Shown here: piece by piece, positions 17,230 to 26,544 of the stretch
Position numbering within the stretch: position 1 is the first letter of the stretch
How the letters are laid out: every line of letters begins with the position of its first letter
Origin: Endobacterium cereale
GTDB lineage: Bacteria > Pseudomonadota > Alphaproteobacteria > Rhizobiales > Rhizobiaceae
Direction: 5' to 3'
Assembly (NCBI RefSeq): GCF_009617585.1
Contig: NZ_WIXI01000049.1
Location: 186,001-250,000 of the forward strand
DNA length: 64,000 nucleotides
Translations under genes and position numbers: made by a program
Notes under the pieces: generated by a model
The model's input: only the letters and a program-made list of their open reading frames with translations
Databases searched by the model: none
Told to the model about the DNA's origin: nothing

Positions 17230-18054
17230 CTATCCCTTCACCGTGTATCGCAGCGCCCGCGCCTGCAGCCAATTGGTAATGGCCAGCATGACGAAGGCGG
17301 TGATCAGCAGCACGGACGCGATGGCGGCTGCGGCCTGATAATCATACTCTTCAAGGCGGATGAAGATCAGCAGCGCGGTGATTTCCGTCGACATCGGCTG
17401 GTTGCCGGCAATGAAGATGATCGCGCCGAATTCACCCAGCGAGCGGGCGAAGGAGAGCGAAACACCGGCCATAAGCGCCGGCGTCAGCAATGGCAGGATG
17501 ACTTTGCGAAAAATCTCCCAGTCGGAACCGCCGAGAGATTGCGCAGCCTCTTCCAATGCCGGATCGAGATCCTCCAGCACCGGCTGAACCGTGCGCACCA
17601 CGAAGGGAATGGAGGTGAAACACATGGCGATCATGATGCCGAGCTGGGTATAGGCAACCTTGATGCCGAATTCTCCCAGAATGGAGCCGAACCAGCCATT
17701 GTTGGCAAACAGCGCCGTCAGCGCGATACCGGCGACGGCTGTCGGCAACGCAAACGGCAGATCGACCATGGCATCGACGATGCGCCGGCCGGGAAAGCGG
17801 TAACGCGTCAGCACCCATGCGAGCGCCAGTCCGAAAAACAGGTTGAAGACGGTGGCGCCCAATGCCGAGAGCACGGTGACACGATAGCTGGCGACAGCAC
17901 GCGGCGAGGATATGATCTGCCAGTAGTCGGCAGGCCCAAGGCTTGCCGCCTTGATGACGAGGGCGGCCAGTGGCAGCACCACGATCAGGCCGACATAAAA
18001 CAGGGTCACGCCCAGCGATAACGGCAGGCCGGGCAGGACATTACGACGTCTCAC
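17230..18054 (-). CDS. cysT: Sulfate ABC transporter permease CysT
   Basis: A 274-residue permease (also called CysU) with motifs VDLPFALPTAVAGIALTALF, EEAAQSLGGSDWEIFRKVILP and GEFGAIIFIAGN. It begins with GTG at 18054 behind AAGGAA. It is the second gene of the sulfate operon, 200 bp after the binding-protein gene, with an intergenic repeat between them. Confidence 0.95.
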   Translation of the reverse strand: MRRRNVLPGLPLSLGVTLFYVGLIVVLPLAALVIKAASLGPADYWQIISSPRAVASYRVTVLSALGATVFNLFFGLALAWVLTRYRFPGRRIVDAMVDLPFALPTAVAGIALTALFANNGWFGSILGEFGIKVAYTQLGIMIAMCFTSIPFVVRTVQPVLEDLDPALEEAAQSLGGSDWEIFRKVILPLLTPALMAGVSLSFARSLGEFGAIIFIAGNQPMSTEITALLIFIRLEEYDYQAAAAIASVLLITAFVMLAITNWLQARALRYTVKG

Positions 18055-18135
18055 GCAGTCGGTTCCTTGTTACGGAAAATCCGGCGGATGGAAATCCGCC
18101 GGTCGGAAGGATTACGAGGTTGCCCACTCGCTCGC

Positions 18136-18218
18136 CCGTCATCCTCGGCCTTGTGCCGAGGATCTACCGCGCTCTCATTTGGCTCAGCAGATGCTCGGCT
18201 CAGGGCCGAGCATGACGG
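18136..18218. repeat. Intergenic repeat of two hairpins
   Basis: CCTCGG-N7-CCGAGG at 18143-18161 and GCTCGG-N7-CCGAGC at 18193-18211 are bounded by CCGTCAT on the left and ATGACGG on the right, making an outer inverted repeat as well. This is the common rhizobial CGTCATCCTCGG type of palindromic unit. It separates sbp from cysT and probably tunes expression of the permease genes. Confidence 0.7.
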
Positions 18219-18253
18219 AAGTGAGTTTGGCAATCAGCCGATTTCAGGAAAAG

Positions 18254-19240
18254 TTAGCGGCTGCCGTAAAGCTTGTCGAGCGTGCCGCCGGACGCGAAAT
18301 GCTCCTTCTGCACCTTGTCCCAGCCGCCAAAAACGTCCTCGACCTTGACGAGGCGAACTTCAGGGAACTGGTCCTTGAACGCGGCCGCGACCTTTTCGTT
18401 GTTGACGCGGTGGCCGAATTCGGCGGCGATCTTCTGGCCTTCTTCCGTATAGAGGAAGTCGAGATAGGTCTTGGCCAGCTGTTCCGTGCCGTGCTTCTTG
18501 GCAACCTTGTCAACCACGGCAACCGGGAATTCGGCCAGCAGGCTGACCTCAGGCACGACGTTTTGCACTTTGTCCTTGCCGAACTGCTTTTCGATGCCAC
18601 GGGTCTCGGCTTCGAACGTGATCAGCACATCGCCCTGTTCGCGTTCGACAAAGCTGGTCGTGGCCGCACGGCCGCCGGTATCGAAGACAGGAACGTTGTC
18701 GAAGATCTTGGTGATGTAGGCGTCGATCTTCTCGGCGTCGTCCTTGTATTCTTCTTTTGCCCAGGCATAGGCCGCGAGATAGGTGTAGCGCGCATTGCCT
18801 GACGTCTTGGGGTTCGGGAAGACGGCGTGAACATCGTCACGTCCCAAGTCGGCCCAACCCTTGATGTTTTTCGGGTTGCCGGCGCGCACTAGGAAGGCCG
18901 GGAAGGAATAGAAGGGCGAGGCATTGTTCGGGAATGCCTTGGTCCATTCCTTGGACACAAAACCGTTCTTGGCGAGGAAATCGATATCGGTCGACTGGTT
19001 GAAGGTCACCACATCGGCTTCCAGACCTTCGACAATCGAACGCGCCTGCTTGGATGTGCCGGCGTGCGACTGGTCGATGGTGACGCCCGGATGCGCCTTC
19101 ACGAAAGCCTCGTTTTCGGCAACGAACAGTTCGCGGGCCACGTCATAGGAAGCGTTGAGCAGCTTGTTGGCATCCTGCGCGAAGGCGGGCTGGACGAAAA
19201 GCGAAGCCAGGGCAGTGCCGAGGATCAGGAGGCGGTTCAT
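18254..19240 (-). CDS. sbp: Sulfate/thiosulfate-binding periplasmic protein
   Basis: A 328-residue binding protein with signal peptide MNRLLILGTALASLFVQPAFA. Family landmarks are LLNASYDVARELF at the mature N-terminus, DQSHAGTSKQARSIVEGL, VVTFNQSTDIDFLA and NPKTSGNARYTYLAAYAWA. The start follows GGAGACTTTTG. It delivers sulfate to CysT-CysW-CysA, encoded directly downstream. Sbp and CysP are too similar to tell apart by eye. Confidence 0.93.
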   Translation of the reverse strand: MNRLLILGTALASLFVQPAFAQDANKLLNASYDVARELFVAENEAFVKAHPGVTIDQSHAGTSKQARSIVEGLEADVVTFNQSTDIDFLAKNGFVSKEWTKAFPNNASPFYSFPAFLVRAGNPKNIKGWADLGRDDVHAVFPNPKTSGNARYTYLAAYAWAKEEYKDDAEKIDAYITKIFDNVPVFDTGGRAATTSFVEREQGDVLITFEAETRGIEKQFGKDKVQNVVPEVSLLAEFPVAVVDKVAKKHGTEQLAKTYLDFLYTEEGQKIAAEFGHRVNNEKVAAAFKDQFPEVRLVKVEDVFGGWDKVQKEHFASGGTLDKLYGSR

Positions 19241-19405
19241 CAAAAGTCTCCGATGGGATCTGTCGTTATCGCCAACATATGGGGCAAGACCGGGAACGAC
19301 GAGAAAAGCGCCACCACGCGGCGCGCCCTGATGAGAATTTTCCACCAAAGGAGAAGCAGTTTGGCGAGGCCTGTTCCAAGATGATGAAACAGGCCCCGGA
19401 TTGCG

Positions 19406-22400
19406 TTATTCCGCCGCCATCGGCAAGTCGAGTTGCTGGGGCTCATTCTGCTGGTCCGAGGACTTTTCCGTCTCCTTCGGCTCGCGACCGAAAAACAGCG
19501 CATAACCGGCCGGCAGAACAAAGATGGTCAGCACAGTAGCGACCAGAATGCCGCCCATCATCGCATAGGCCAGCGGCCCCCAGAACAGACCCCAGGAGAT
19601 CGGGATCAGTGCCAGAACCGCCGTCATCGCGGTCAGAACGATCGGCCGGAAACGACGCACGGCAGCGCCGGTTATCGCATCGGCCTTATGCATGCCGGCG
19701 GCGATATCCTGATCGATCTGGTCGATCAGGATGATCGAGTTACGGATGATGATGCCAAGCAGCGCGATGACACCAAGGATGGCCACAAAGCCGAAGGGCG
19801 CACCGGTGATCAGAAGTGCCGCGGCGGCCCCGATGATGCCGAGCGGACCGGTGGCGAGAACCAGCATGGATTTTCCAAAATGCTGGAGCTGCACCATCAG
19901 CAGGGCCACGATGACCAGCAGCATGACCGGCACCTTGGCCGCAATCGACTGCTGGCTTTCGGCCGCATCCTCCGCACCGCCCTGGATCTCGACACGGTAA
20001 CCGGCCGGCAGTTCCGCACGGATATCGCTCAGCTGGTTATAGAGCTTCATCGAAAGGTCGGTCGGCTCCACACTGTCCGGCACGGTGGCCTTGATGGTGA
20101 TGGTCGGCAGGCGGTCACGGCGCCATTCGATGCCGTTTTCCAGAACCGGTTCGACGCGGGCGATCTGCGATACCGGCACGAAGGCACCGCTATCGGTGGG
20201 GATATAGACGCTTTCCACAGCCGACAGCAGTTTTCGGGTTTCCGCCGGTTCGCGGGCAACGATCGATACCGTTTCCTCGCCATCGCGGAAATCACCCAGC
20301 GGCGCACCGGTGGTGGCTGCATAGAGCATCTGCCGCACGCGCTGAGAGGACACGCCGAGCGCACGGGCACGGTCCTGATCGATGACCAGCTTCATCGCCG
20401 GCACTTTTTCCAGCCAGTCGTCGTGAACCGCACCGAGAACCGGGTTCTGGTGGAAACGTTCCTTCACCTGATCGGCAATGCGGCGCACTTCATCACGATC
20501 CGGTCCAAGCACGCGCATCTGCACGGCCCAGCCGACCGGAGGGCCGAGGAACAGGCGATCGACCTTGCCGCGCACGGTCGGAAAATCTTCCGCCAGTGTC
20601 TTGCGCAGTTTTTCGATCATTCGCTCGCGGGACTCCACGTCCTTGGCCATCACCAGCAATTGCGCATAGTTCGGGTTGCGAAGCTGCTGGTCGAGCGGCA
20701 GGAAGAAGCGCGGTGCGCCCTCACCGATATAGGTGGCGACAAAGGTCTTGTCTGGATCGGGCAGGATACGGTCTTCCAGCGCCTTCGCCTGACGTTCGGT
20801 TTCCTCAATCGACGTTCCTTCCGGCAGCCACATGTCGACGAGAATTTCCGGCCGCGACGATTGCGGGAAAAAACTCTGCGGGATGAACTGGAAGGACCAC
20901 AGGCTGCCGGCAAACACGCCGAGCGTCAGAAGCAGCACGATCACGCGATGCTTGACCGCCCAGCCGACCGAGTGGCGCAGGCCGCGATAGAACCGCGTGT
21001 CATAGGCATCGTGATGGGTGCCGACATGGGCGCGCTGTTTCAGCAGCATATAGCCGATCCACGGCGTGAAATAGACGGCCACAAACCACGAGACGACCAG
21101 CGCAATGCCGACGACATAGAACAGCGAGCGCACATATTCACCGGCGGTCGAATCCGCGAAACCGACCGGAATGAAACCGGCAACGGTGATCAGCGTGCCC
21201 GTCAGCATCGGAAATGCGGTGGAGGAATAGGCGAAGGTGGCGGCCTCGAGTTTCGGCAGCCCCTCCTCCAGCTTGCGCTCCATCATCTCGACGACGATCA
21301 TCGCATCATCCACCAGAAGGCCAAGCGCAATGATCAGCGCGCCGAGCGAGATGCGCTGCAGCTCAATGCCTAAAGCGTACATGATGGCAAGTGTCGCGGC
21401 GAGAACCAGCGGAATGGCGATGGCGATGATGATGCCGGAGCGCCAGCCGATCGAGATCAGCGATACGGCCAGCACGATCACCAGCGCTTCCATCAGCGCC
21501 TGCGTGAATTCGCCGACGGCTTCGGTCACCACTTCCGGCTGGTTGGAGACCTGATCGACCGAGACACCGACCGGCATGGAGGCAATGAACCGCTCATAGG
21601 TCGCCTCGACGGAGGTGCCGACATCGGTCACCTTGAAGCCGGGCGCCATGACGACACCGACCTGCACGCCATCATGCCCGTTGAAGCGGTATTTGCGATC
21701 GTAAGGTTCGGCAAGACCGGAGGAAACGGTGGCGATATCGCCGAGACGGATCACCTGCGAACCGGTGCGCAGGCGCAGTTCGCGCACATCTTCCGGTGTC
21801 GTCACGCCTCCCTCCACCGCGATCCGGACGGAGCGACTGGAGGTCTCTACGTTTCCGGCCGGATCGACGGTGTTTTGGCCCGCAAGGGCGCTCTGGAGGT
21901 CGTTGAATGTCAGATTGTGCTCGGCCAGAATTTTGGACGACACATCGATATAGATCTTTTCCGCCTGGTCACCGAGGATGACGGCCTTTTCGACGCCGGG
22001 CGTGGCGATCAACATGTCGCGCGCCTGAATGGCGTATTTTTTCAGCTCCGGATAGCTGTAACCATCACCGCTGATCGCGTGCAGGGTAATGTAGGTATCG
22101 CCGAATTCATCGTTGAAATACGGGCCCAGCAGGCCATCCGGCAGATCGGTAATGTCGCCGACCTTCTTGCGCACCTGATAGAAGGCGTCGGCCACGTCAC
22201 GGGCGGTCGTATCGCCCTTGATCTGCAGCGTGATGATGGTGGATCCGGCACGCGAATAGGATTTTACCCAGTCGAGATGCGGGGTTTCCTGCAGCTTGCG
22301 CTCGATCTTGTTGGCGACCTGATCCTGCATTTCCTCAAGCGAGGCACCCGGCCACACGGCCTGCACGACCATGACGCGGAAGGTGAAATCAGGATCTTCC

Positions 22401-22573
22401 TTCTGGCCCATGTTCATGATGCCAAGCGCACCGATGATGATGATCAGTCCGAACAGGAAACGGCCGATGCTCGGATGGGCGATCGCCCAGCGCGACAGGT
22501 TGAAGGGCTGCTTTTCCGGGGTCTGGTCAACACCAGAATTGGGGCCGGACGGTGTGTGATCGGAGGACGACAT
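19406..22573 (-). CDS. RND efflux transporter permease subunit (HAE-type)
   Basis: A 1055-residue inner membrane proton-drug antiporter. The N-terminus RFLFGLIIIIGALGI is the first helix; two large periplasmic loops and helix clusters follow in the AcrB arrangement. The proton-relay aspartates are present in LGLLVDDAMIVVEM around residue 410, and a late GLLWGP-like block precedes the C-terminal helix. Some AcrB-family positions differ (QKEDPDFTFRVMVV), placing it in the less studied branch near VexB/MdtC-like pumps. It needs the adjacent fusion protein and an outer membrane channel not encoded here. Confidence 0.93.
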   Translation of the reverse strand: MSSSDHTPSGPNSGVDQTPEKQPFNLSRWAIAHPSIGRFLFGLIIIIGALGIMNMGQKEDPDFTFRVMVVQAVWPGASLEEMQDQVANKIERKLQETPHLDWVKSYSRAGSTIITLQIKGDTTARDVADAFYQVRKKVGDITDLPDGLLGPYFNDEFGDTYITLHAISGDGYSYPELKKYAIQARDMLIATPGVEKAVILGDQAEKIYIDVSSKILAEHNLTFNDLQSALAGQNTVDPAGNVETSSRSVRIAVEGGVTTPEDVRELRLRTGSQVIRLGDIATVSSGLAEPYDRKYRFNGHDGVQVGVVMAPGFKVTDVGTSVEATYERFIASMPVGVSVDQVSNQPEVVTEAVGEFTQALMEALVIVLAVSLISIGWRSGIIIAIAIPLVLAATLAIMYALGIELQRISLGALIIALGLLVDDAMIVVEMMERKLEEGLPKLEAATFAYSSTAFPMLTGTLITVAGFIPVGFADSTAGEYVRSLFYVVGIALVVSWFVAVYFTPWIGYMLLKQRAHVGTHHDAYDTRFYRGLRHSVGWAVKHRVIVLLLTLGVFAGSLWSFQFIPQSFFPQSSRPEILVDMWLPEGTSIEETERQAKALEDRILPDPDKTFVATYIGEGAPRFFLPLDQQLRNPNYAQLLVMAKDVESRERMIEKLRKTLAEDFPTVRGKVDRLFLGPPVGWAVQMRVLGPDRDEVRRIADQVKERFHQNPVLGAVHDDWLEKVPAMKLVIDQDRARALGVSSQRVRQMLYAATTGAPLGDFRDGEETVSIVAREPAETRKLLSAVESVYIPTDSGAFVPVSQIARVEPVLENGIEWRRDRLPTITIKATVPDSVEPTDLSMKLYNQLSDIRAELPAGYRVEIQGGAEDAAESQQSIAAKVPVMLLVIVALLMVQLQHFGKSMLVLATGPLGIIGAAAALLITGAPFGFVAILGVIALLGIIIRNSIILIDQIDQDIAAGMHKADAITGAAVRRFRPIVLTAMTAVLALIPISWGLFWGPLAYAMMGGILVATVLTIFVLPAGYALFFGREPKETEKSSDQQNEPQQLDLPMAAE

Positions 22574-22597
22574 GATCTTTTCCCTCTCCGGAACCGG

Positions 22598-23737
22598 TTA
22601 CGAACGATCGGCGCTGGCGGGCGCCGTCTGCGTTTTGCCTTCGGCTTCCGCCGTGGTCGCCCCCGGCACCTTCACCTTCATGTCTTCCGCCATGAACTGC
22701 GTACCGGCCGCGACAACCGTCTCGCCGGGCTTGACGCCATCAGCGATGCGCACGCCGTCATCGGCAAAACCGGCAACGGTCACGGCACGCGAATGCACGG
22801 TGCCTTTGGCCTTGTCGACGATCCAGACGATCTTCTTGCCGTCCTTTTCGGTGACAGCGGCAAGCGGCACGGAATAGGCCGCCACCGCGCCATCGGTGCG
22901 GGCGGTGATCATGCCGGTCATGCCGAGCCGCAACTGCTCATCTTCGGGCAGGCTGACGCGAACCGTGAATGTGCGCGACTGCGTGTTGGCGCTGCCGGAA
23001 ACCTCGCGGACTTTGCCTTCAAGCGTCAGGTCGCGATAGGACCAGAAGGTCGCGGATACGGTCTTGCCGGGCCGGAACTGGGCGATATCGTTTTCCGGCA
23101 CCGCGATCTCGATTTCCTTTTCGCCATCGACGGCGACCGAAATCACCGCAGTGCCGGCAGCCACCACCTGTCCGGCCTCGGCACTGATACCCGTGACGAT
23201 GCCATTCACATCTGACTTAAGTTCGGCATAGGCAACCTGATTGCGGGCCTGTTCCAGCGCCGATACAGCCGACTGTCGGGCCGAGACAGCCTGATCGGCC
23301 GCAAGCGTGCTCTGTTCCAGCTCGGCCTGCGGCGCAATATTCTTGGATGCGAGATTTTCGGCGCGGCGGCGAGCAAGCGTCGAAATCTCCACCTGCTTTT
23401 CGGCGGAGGCCAGATCGGCCTCGGCCCGGCGCACGGCCAGCTGCAGATCGACGGCGTCCAAACGGGCAAGAACCGTACCGGGCGTCACCCGATCACCGAT
23501 ATCGACCAGCCTCTCGGTGATTTTTCCCGCCACGCGAAAACCGAGATCCATCTGTTTTCTTGCCCGGACCGAACCGGAATAGACAAGTGCACGGCCTTCA
23601 TCGGCAGCACCGATCTCGGCGACCTTGACCGGCCGCAGGACTTCAGCGGCTTCCGGCTTTTTTTCCTCGCTACAGCCCGCAATCGCAAGCGATGAGAAAA
23701 AAACAAGACCGAGAGACAATTTGGAAAAGTTCGACAT
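22598..23737 (-). CDS. RND efflux periplasmic adaptor (membrane fusion lipoprotein)
   Basis: A 379-residue adaptor. The N-terminus MSNFSKLSLGLVFFSSLAIAGC carries a lipobox (IAGC), so it is an inner-membrane-anchored lipoprotein. The order is: beta strand VLRPVKVAEIG, lipoyl half motif VYSGSVRARKQMDLGFRVAGKI, an alpha hairpin around residues 95-165, second lipoyl half, and a beta-barrel with a membrane-proximal domain (LRLGMTGMITART). It bridges the pump to an outer membrane factor. It lies 24 bp before the pump gene and 53 bp after the tetR gene. Confidence 0.92.
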   Translation of the reverse strand: MSNFSKLSLGLVFFSSLAIAGCSEEKKPEAAEVLRPVKVAEIGAADEGRALVYSGSVRARKQMDLGFRVAGKITERLVDIGDRVTPGTVLARLDAVDLQLAVRRAEADLASAEKQVEISTLARRRAENLASKNIAPQAELEQSTLAADQAVSARQSAVSALEQARNQVAYAELKSDVNGIVTGISAEAGQVVAAGTAVISVAVDGEKEIEIAVPENDIAQFRPGKTVSATFWSYRDLTLEGKVREVSGSANTQSRTFTVRVSLPEDEQLRLGMTGMITARTDGAVAAYSVPLAAVTEKDGKKIVWIVDKAKGTVHSRAVTVAGFADDGVRIADGVKPGETVVAAGTQFMAEDMKVKVPGATTAEAEGKTQTAPASADRS

Positions 23738-23790
23738 GGCCGCGCCCCTGTGCGGTTGATGGTTCGATAGGCTTCGTAACCTCGGCAAGG

Positions 23791-24414
23791 TCAGCGAAGC
23801 GCCCGAAGTGCAAATTCGACAAGATCCTCCGGCGTCGCGCGCCGACCTTCAGAAAGACAGTCTGCAATAATTTGAGGGTGACACAGCGCCACCGTCGCCT
23901 GCATGAAGCAATCCGATGCGACATCGGCATCCTGCTGGCGGAATTCGCCGGCCTTGATGCCCTGCTCGATCCGATCCGCAACCAGCACGCGGACCCGCTC
24001 GATATGCTCTTCTATGACCTGCCATTGTTGCGCGATGGCAATCACAACCATCTCGTGCACCTTATTCTCATGCAGCATGGTTTCAAGCGTCATGCGATGC
24101 TGACCGAGCGCATAGGCGCGCAGACCGTCCGCAGCCGTTTTTGCGCCCTGGATGCTGATAACCGCGAGATCATAGCTTGCAGCCAGCATGCGGCGCGCCA
24201 GTGCCTGATGGATTTCCGCTTTGGAAGCGAAGAACCGATAGATATTTGCCGGCGACATGCCCAATTCCTTGGCGATGTCGGCCACATTGGTCTTCGTATA
24301 TCCGTAATGCCGGAACAGCCGCTCGGCGGTATCGAGGATGCGCTCGACATTTTCCGACCTTACGTCGGCTGCGTTTGCACTGGCGGCATGACTGGCCTGA
24401 AGGCTATCGCTCAT
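23791..24414 (-). CDS. TetR family repressor of the RND pump
   Basis: A 207-residue regulator. The HTH occupies about residues 22-70 (VERILDTAERLFRHYGY, VADIAKELGMSPANIYRFFASK), with a helical ligand domain behind. It is the first gene of a leftward operon with the adaptor and pump genes. A perfect inverted repeat 10 bp upstream of its start is very probably its operator, so it should repress itself and the pump until an effector binds. Confidence 0.92.
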   Translation of the reverse strand: MSDSLQASHAASANAADVRSENVERILDTAERLFRHYGYTKTNVADIAKELGMSPANIYRFFASKAEIHQALARRMLAASYDLAVISIQGAKTAADGLRAYALGQHRMTLETMLHENKVHEMVVIAIAQQWQVIEEHIERVRVLVADRIEQGIKAGEFRQQDADVASDCFMQATVALCHPQIIADCLSEGRRATPEDLVEFALRALR

Positions 24415-24424
24415 GTCTGCTCCG

Positions 24425-24460
24425 TTACGACTGACGAATTTTAATTTTCGTCAGTCGTAA
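24425..24460. promoter_or_regulatory. TetR operator, perfect 14-bp inverted repeat
   Basis: TTACGACTGACGAA (24425-24438) and TTCGTCAGTCGTAA (24447-24460) are exact reverse complements separated by TTTTAATT. The site lies immediately upstream of the tetR start and within the intergenic region shared with the divergent kinase gene. Size and symmetry fit binding of one or two TetR dimers. Confidence 0.85.
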
Positions 24461-24575
24461 TTCGACAACGCGTGTTTGTCAATCGCTTGGCAACCGTCTC
24501 CGAAGGATTATCGGTTTCGGAACAAATTCCGTATTAGAGTGGTTACGCAAGACTGTGAGGGAGCAACGGGACGCC

Positions 24576-26120
24576 ATGAATCTGGCCAAGGGCCATCCAG
24601 CGATGCTGACGAGCGAGGGGCTCTACCAGACACTTCTGGATTCCATCACCGATTACGCCATCTACATGCTGGATGCAGACGGCCACGTTTCGACGTGGAA
24701 CTCCGGTGCCGAGCGCATCAAGGGTTACAGCGCCGAAGAGATCATCGGCCGACATTTTTCACTCTTCTATACGGACGAAGACCGCACCCGCGGCGAACCG
24801 CAGCGCGCACTGTCGACCGCCCGCCGTGACGGACGGTTCGAGAAGGAAAGCTGGCGCCTGCGCAGCAATGGCAGCCGCTTCTGGGCCCATGTCGTCATCG
24901 ACGCGATCCATGACGATGCCGGAAACGTCGTCGGTTTCGCAAAAATTACTCGCGACAACAGCGAACGCATGGAAGCCCAGAAAGCCTTGGCGAAAGCGCG
25001 CGAGGAACTGTTCCAAGCGCAGAAGATGGAGGCGATCGGCCAGCTGACCGGCGGCGTCGCCCATGATTTCAACAACCTGCTGATGGCGATCATGGGCAGC
25101 CTGGAAATGCTGCGCAAGCGTTTGCCCGAAGATCCGTCGCTTTTACCGCTGATCGACAATGCCATACGTGGTGCCGAACGTGGTGCAGCACTCACCCAGC
25201 GCATGCTCGCCTTTTCGCGTCGGCAGGAATTGAACGTGCTGCCGGTCGATGTGCCGAAACTCGTCCTTGGCATGCGCGATTTCCTGAAAAGCTCACTCAG
25301 CCAGACGCTGACCATCGAGACCGATTTTGCCGGCAACTTGCCCTATGTGCAGACCGATCCAAACCAGCTTGAAACCGCACTGCTGAACCTCATCGTCAAC
25401 GCCCGCGATGCCATGCCGCAAGGCGGTACCATCACCATTTCGGCAACCCCACAGGACGTCACCGATACGGATGGGCGGCTGAAACCGGGCCGCTATCTTT
25501 CAATCAGCGTGAAGGATGATGGCGAAGGCATGGATGCCGAAACACTGGCGCATGCGACCACGCCCTTCTTCACCACCAAGGGTGTCGGCCGCGGCACCGG
25601 CCTTGGCCTTTCCATGGTGCAGGGGCTGATCGAACAGTCCGGCGGCGCGCTCAGCATCGAGAGCACGCGTGGCGAAGGCACGACGATCTTCCTCTCTCTG
25701 CCTATTGCCGGGATGGACGAGACAATCCTCGAGCCCGAACTGCCCCTGATCCTGCCACAGGAAAACACCCGCCCGCTCACCATTCTCGCCGTCGATGACG
25801 ACGCGCTGGTGCTGATGAACACGACGCTGATGCTGGAAGATCTGGGTCACACCGTGATCGAGGCCTATAGCGCCGCCGATGCCCTGTCTGTCATCAATGG
25901 CGGCGAAAAGCTCGACCTTGTCATCACCGACCATTCCATGCCGCAGATGACCGGTTCGGAACTGGCGCTGGAGATCGCACGGCTGCGCCCCACCCTTCCG
26001 GTGATCCTGGCGACCGGTTACGCCGAACTGCCGGCCGGCACCGACCAGCAGCTGCCGCGGCTTGCAAAACCGTTTACACAGGCGCAGCTCAAAGAAATTG
26101 TCGGCACCGCGATGCATTGA
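24576..26120 (+). CDS. PAS-containing hybrid sensor histidine kinase with receiver domain
   Basis: A 514-residue soluble kinase with no membrane segment. It has a PAS domain at residues 20-130 (LLDSITDYAIYMLDADG, ITRDNSERMEAQKAL), phospho-acceptor H163 in GGVAHDFNNLLMAI, an ATPase with N-box NLIVNARDAMPQGG and G boxes KDDGEGMD and GRGTGLGLS, and a C-terminal receiver with DDD at 407-409 and phospho-site D452. ATG at 24576 is preferred; GTG at 24555 would add seven residues. It is divergent from the pump operon and 56 bp before the BON gene. Its output partner is not visible. Confidence 0.92.
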   Translation: MNLAKGHPAMLTSEGLYQTLLDSITDYAIYMLDADGHVSTWNSGAERIKGYSAEEIIGRHFSLFYTDEDRTRGEPQRALSTARRDGRFEKESWRLRSNGSRFWAHVVIDAIHDDAGNVVGFAKITRDNSERMEAQKALAKAREELFQAQKMEAIGQLTGGVAHDFNNLLMAIMGSLEMLRKRLPEDPSLLPLIDNAIRGAERGAALTQRMLAFSRRQELNVLPVDVPKLVLGMRDFLKSSLSQTLTIETDFAGNLPYVQTDPNQLETALLNLIVNARDAMPQGGTITISATPQDVTDTDGRLKPGRYLSISVKDDGEGMDAETLAHATTPFFTTKGVGRGTGLGLSMVQGLIEQSGGALSIESTRGEGTTIFLSLPIAGMDETILEPELPLILPQENTRPLTILAVDDDALVLMNTTLMLEDLGHTVIEAYSAADALSVINGGEKLDLVITDHSMPQMTGSELALEIARLRPTLPVILATGYAELPAGTDQQLPRLAKPFTQAQLKEIVGTAMH

Positions 26121-26176
26121 ACCAAACTGCCCGCCTTCGCGTTGATCCGTCAACACGTAACGAAGGAGGAACGGTC

Positions 26177-26455
26177 ATGGTGTACAAACCCCCAATGTTT
26201 TACGACAAGGAACCGACGATCGAGGTGGAAAACCCGCCTGCCGCCGAACTTGAAACCCGCGTCGCCGATGCACTCGCAACCAATTTCGGGGTCGATGCCA
26301 GCGATGTGACGGTGGTGGCCGACGGTTCGGAAATCACGCTCACCGGGACCGTGCTCGATGAGCAGGAAATTGCCCGTGCCACCGAAGTTGCCGCTTGTGT
26401 GCAAGGCGTCAGCCAGGTCCGGAATTTTATCCGCAGCGGCGGTTTTATCCATTAA
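26177..26455 (+). CDS. BON domain-containing protein
   Basis: A 92-residue protein made of a short leader and one BON domain (LETRVADALATNFGVDASDVTVVADGS..., ITLTGTVLDEQEIARATEVA, GVSQVRNFI). A strong ribosome site AAGGAGG precedes the ATG by 9 bases. BON domains bind phospholipid and occur in osmotic stress proteins such as OsmY, but no signal peptide is present here, so it is cytoplasmic or surface-associated from inside. It probably follows the kinase gene in one transcript. Confidence 0.85.
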   Translation: MVYKPPMFYDKEPTIEVENPPAAELETRVADALATNFGVDASDVTVVADGSEITLTGTVLDEQEIARATEVAACVQGVSQVRNFIRSGGFIH

Positions 26456-26544
26456 GATCAGGTTTTAATGTCGGCATGGAAGCCCAACCTTGCTCCATCC
26501 TCACGGTCGAGAGGGCGGAGCACTATGCTGCCGATGGCTTGGAC

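Noticed and set aside
19433..21373. A 646-codon open frame opposite the RND pump gene
   Set aside because: Shadow of the pump gene with no start signals and no family resemblance.
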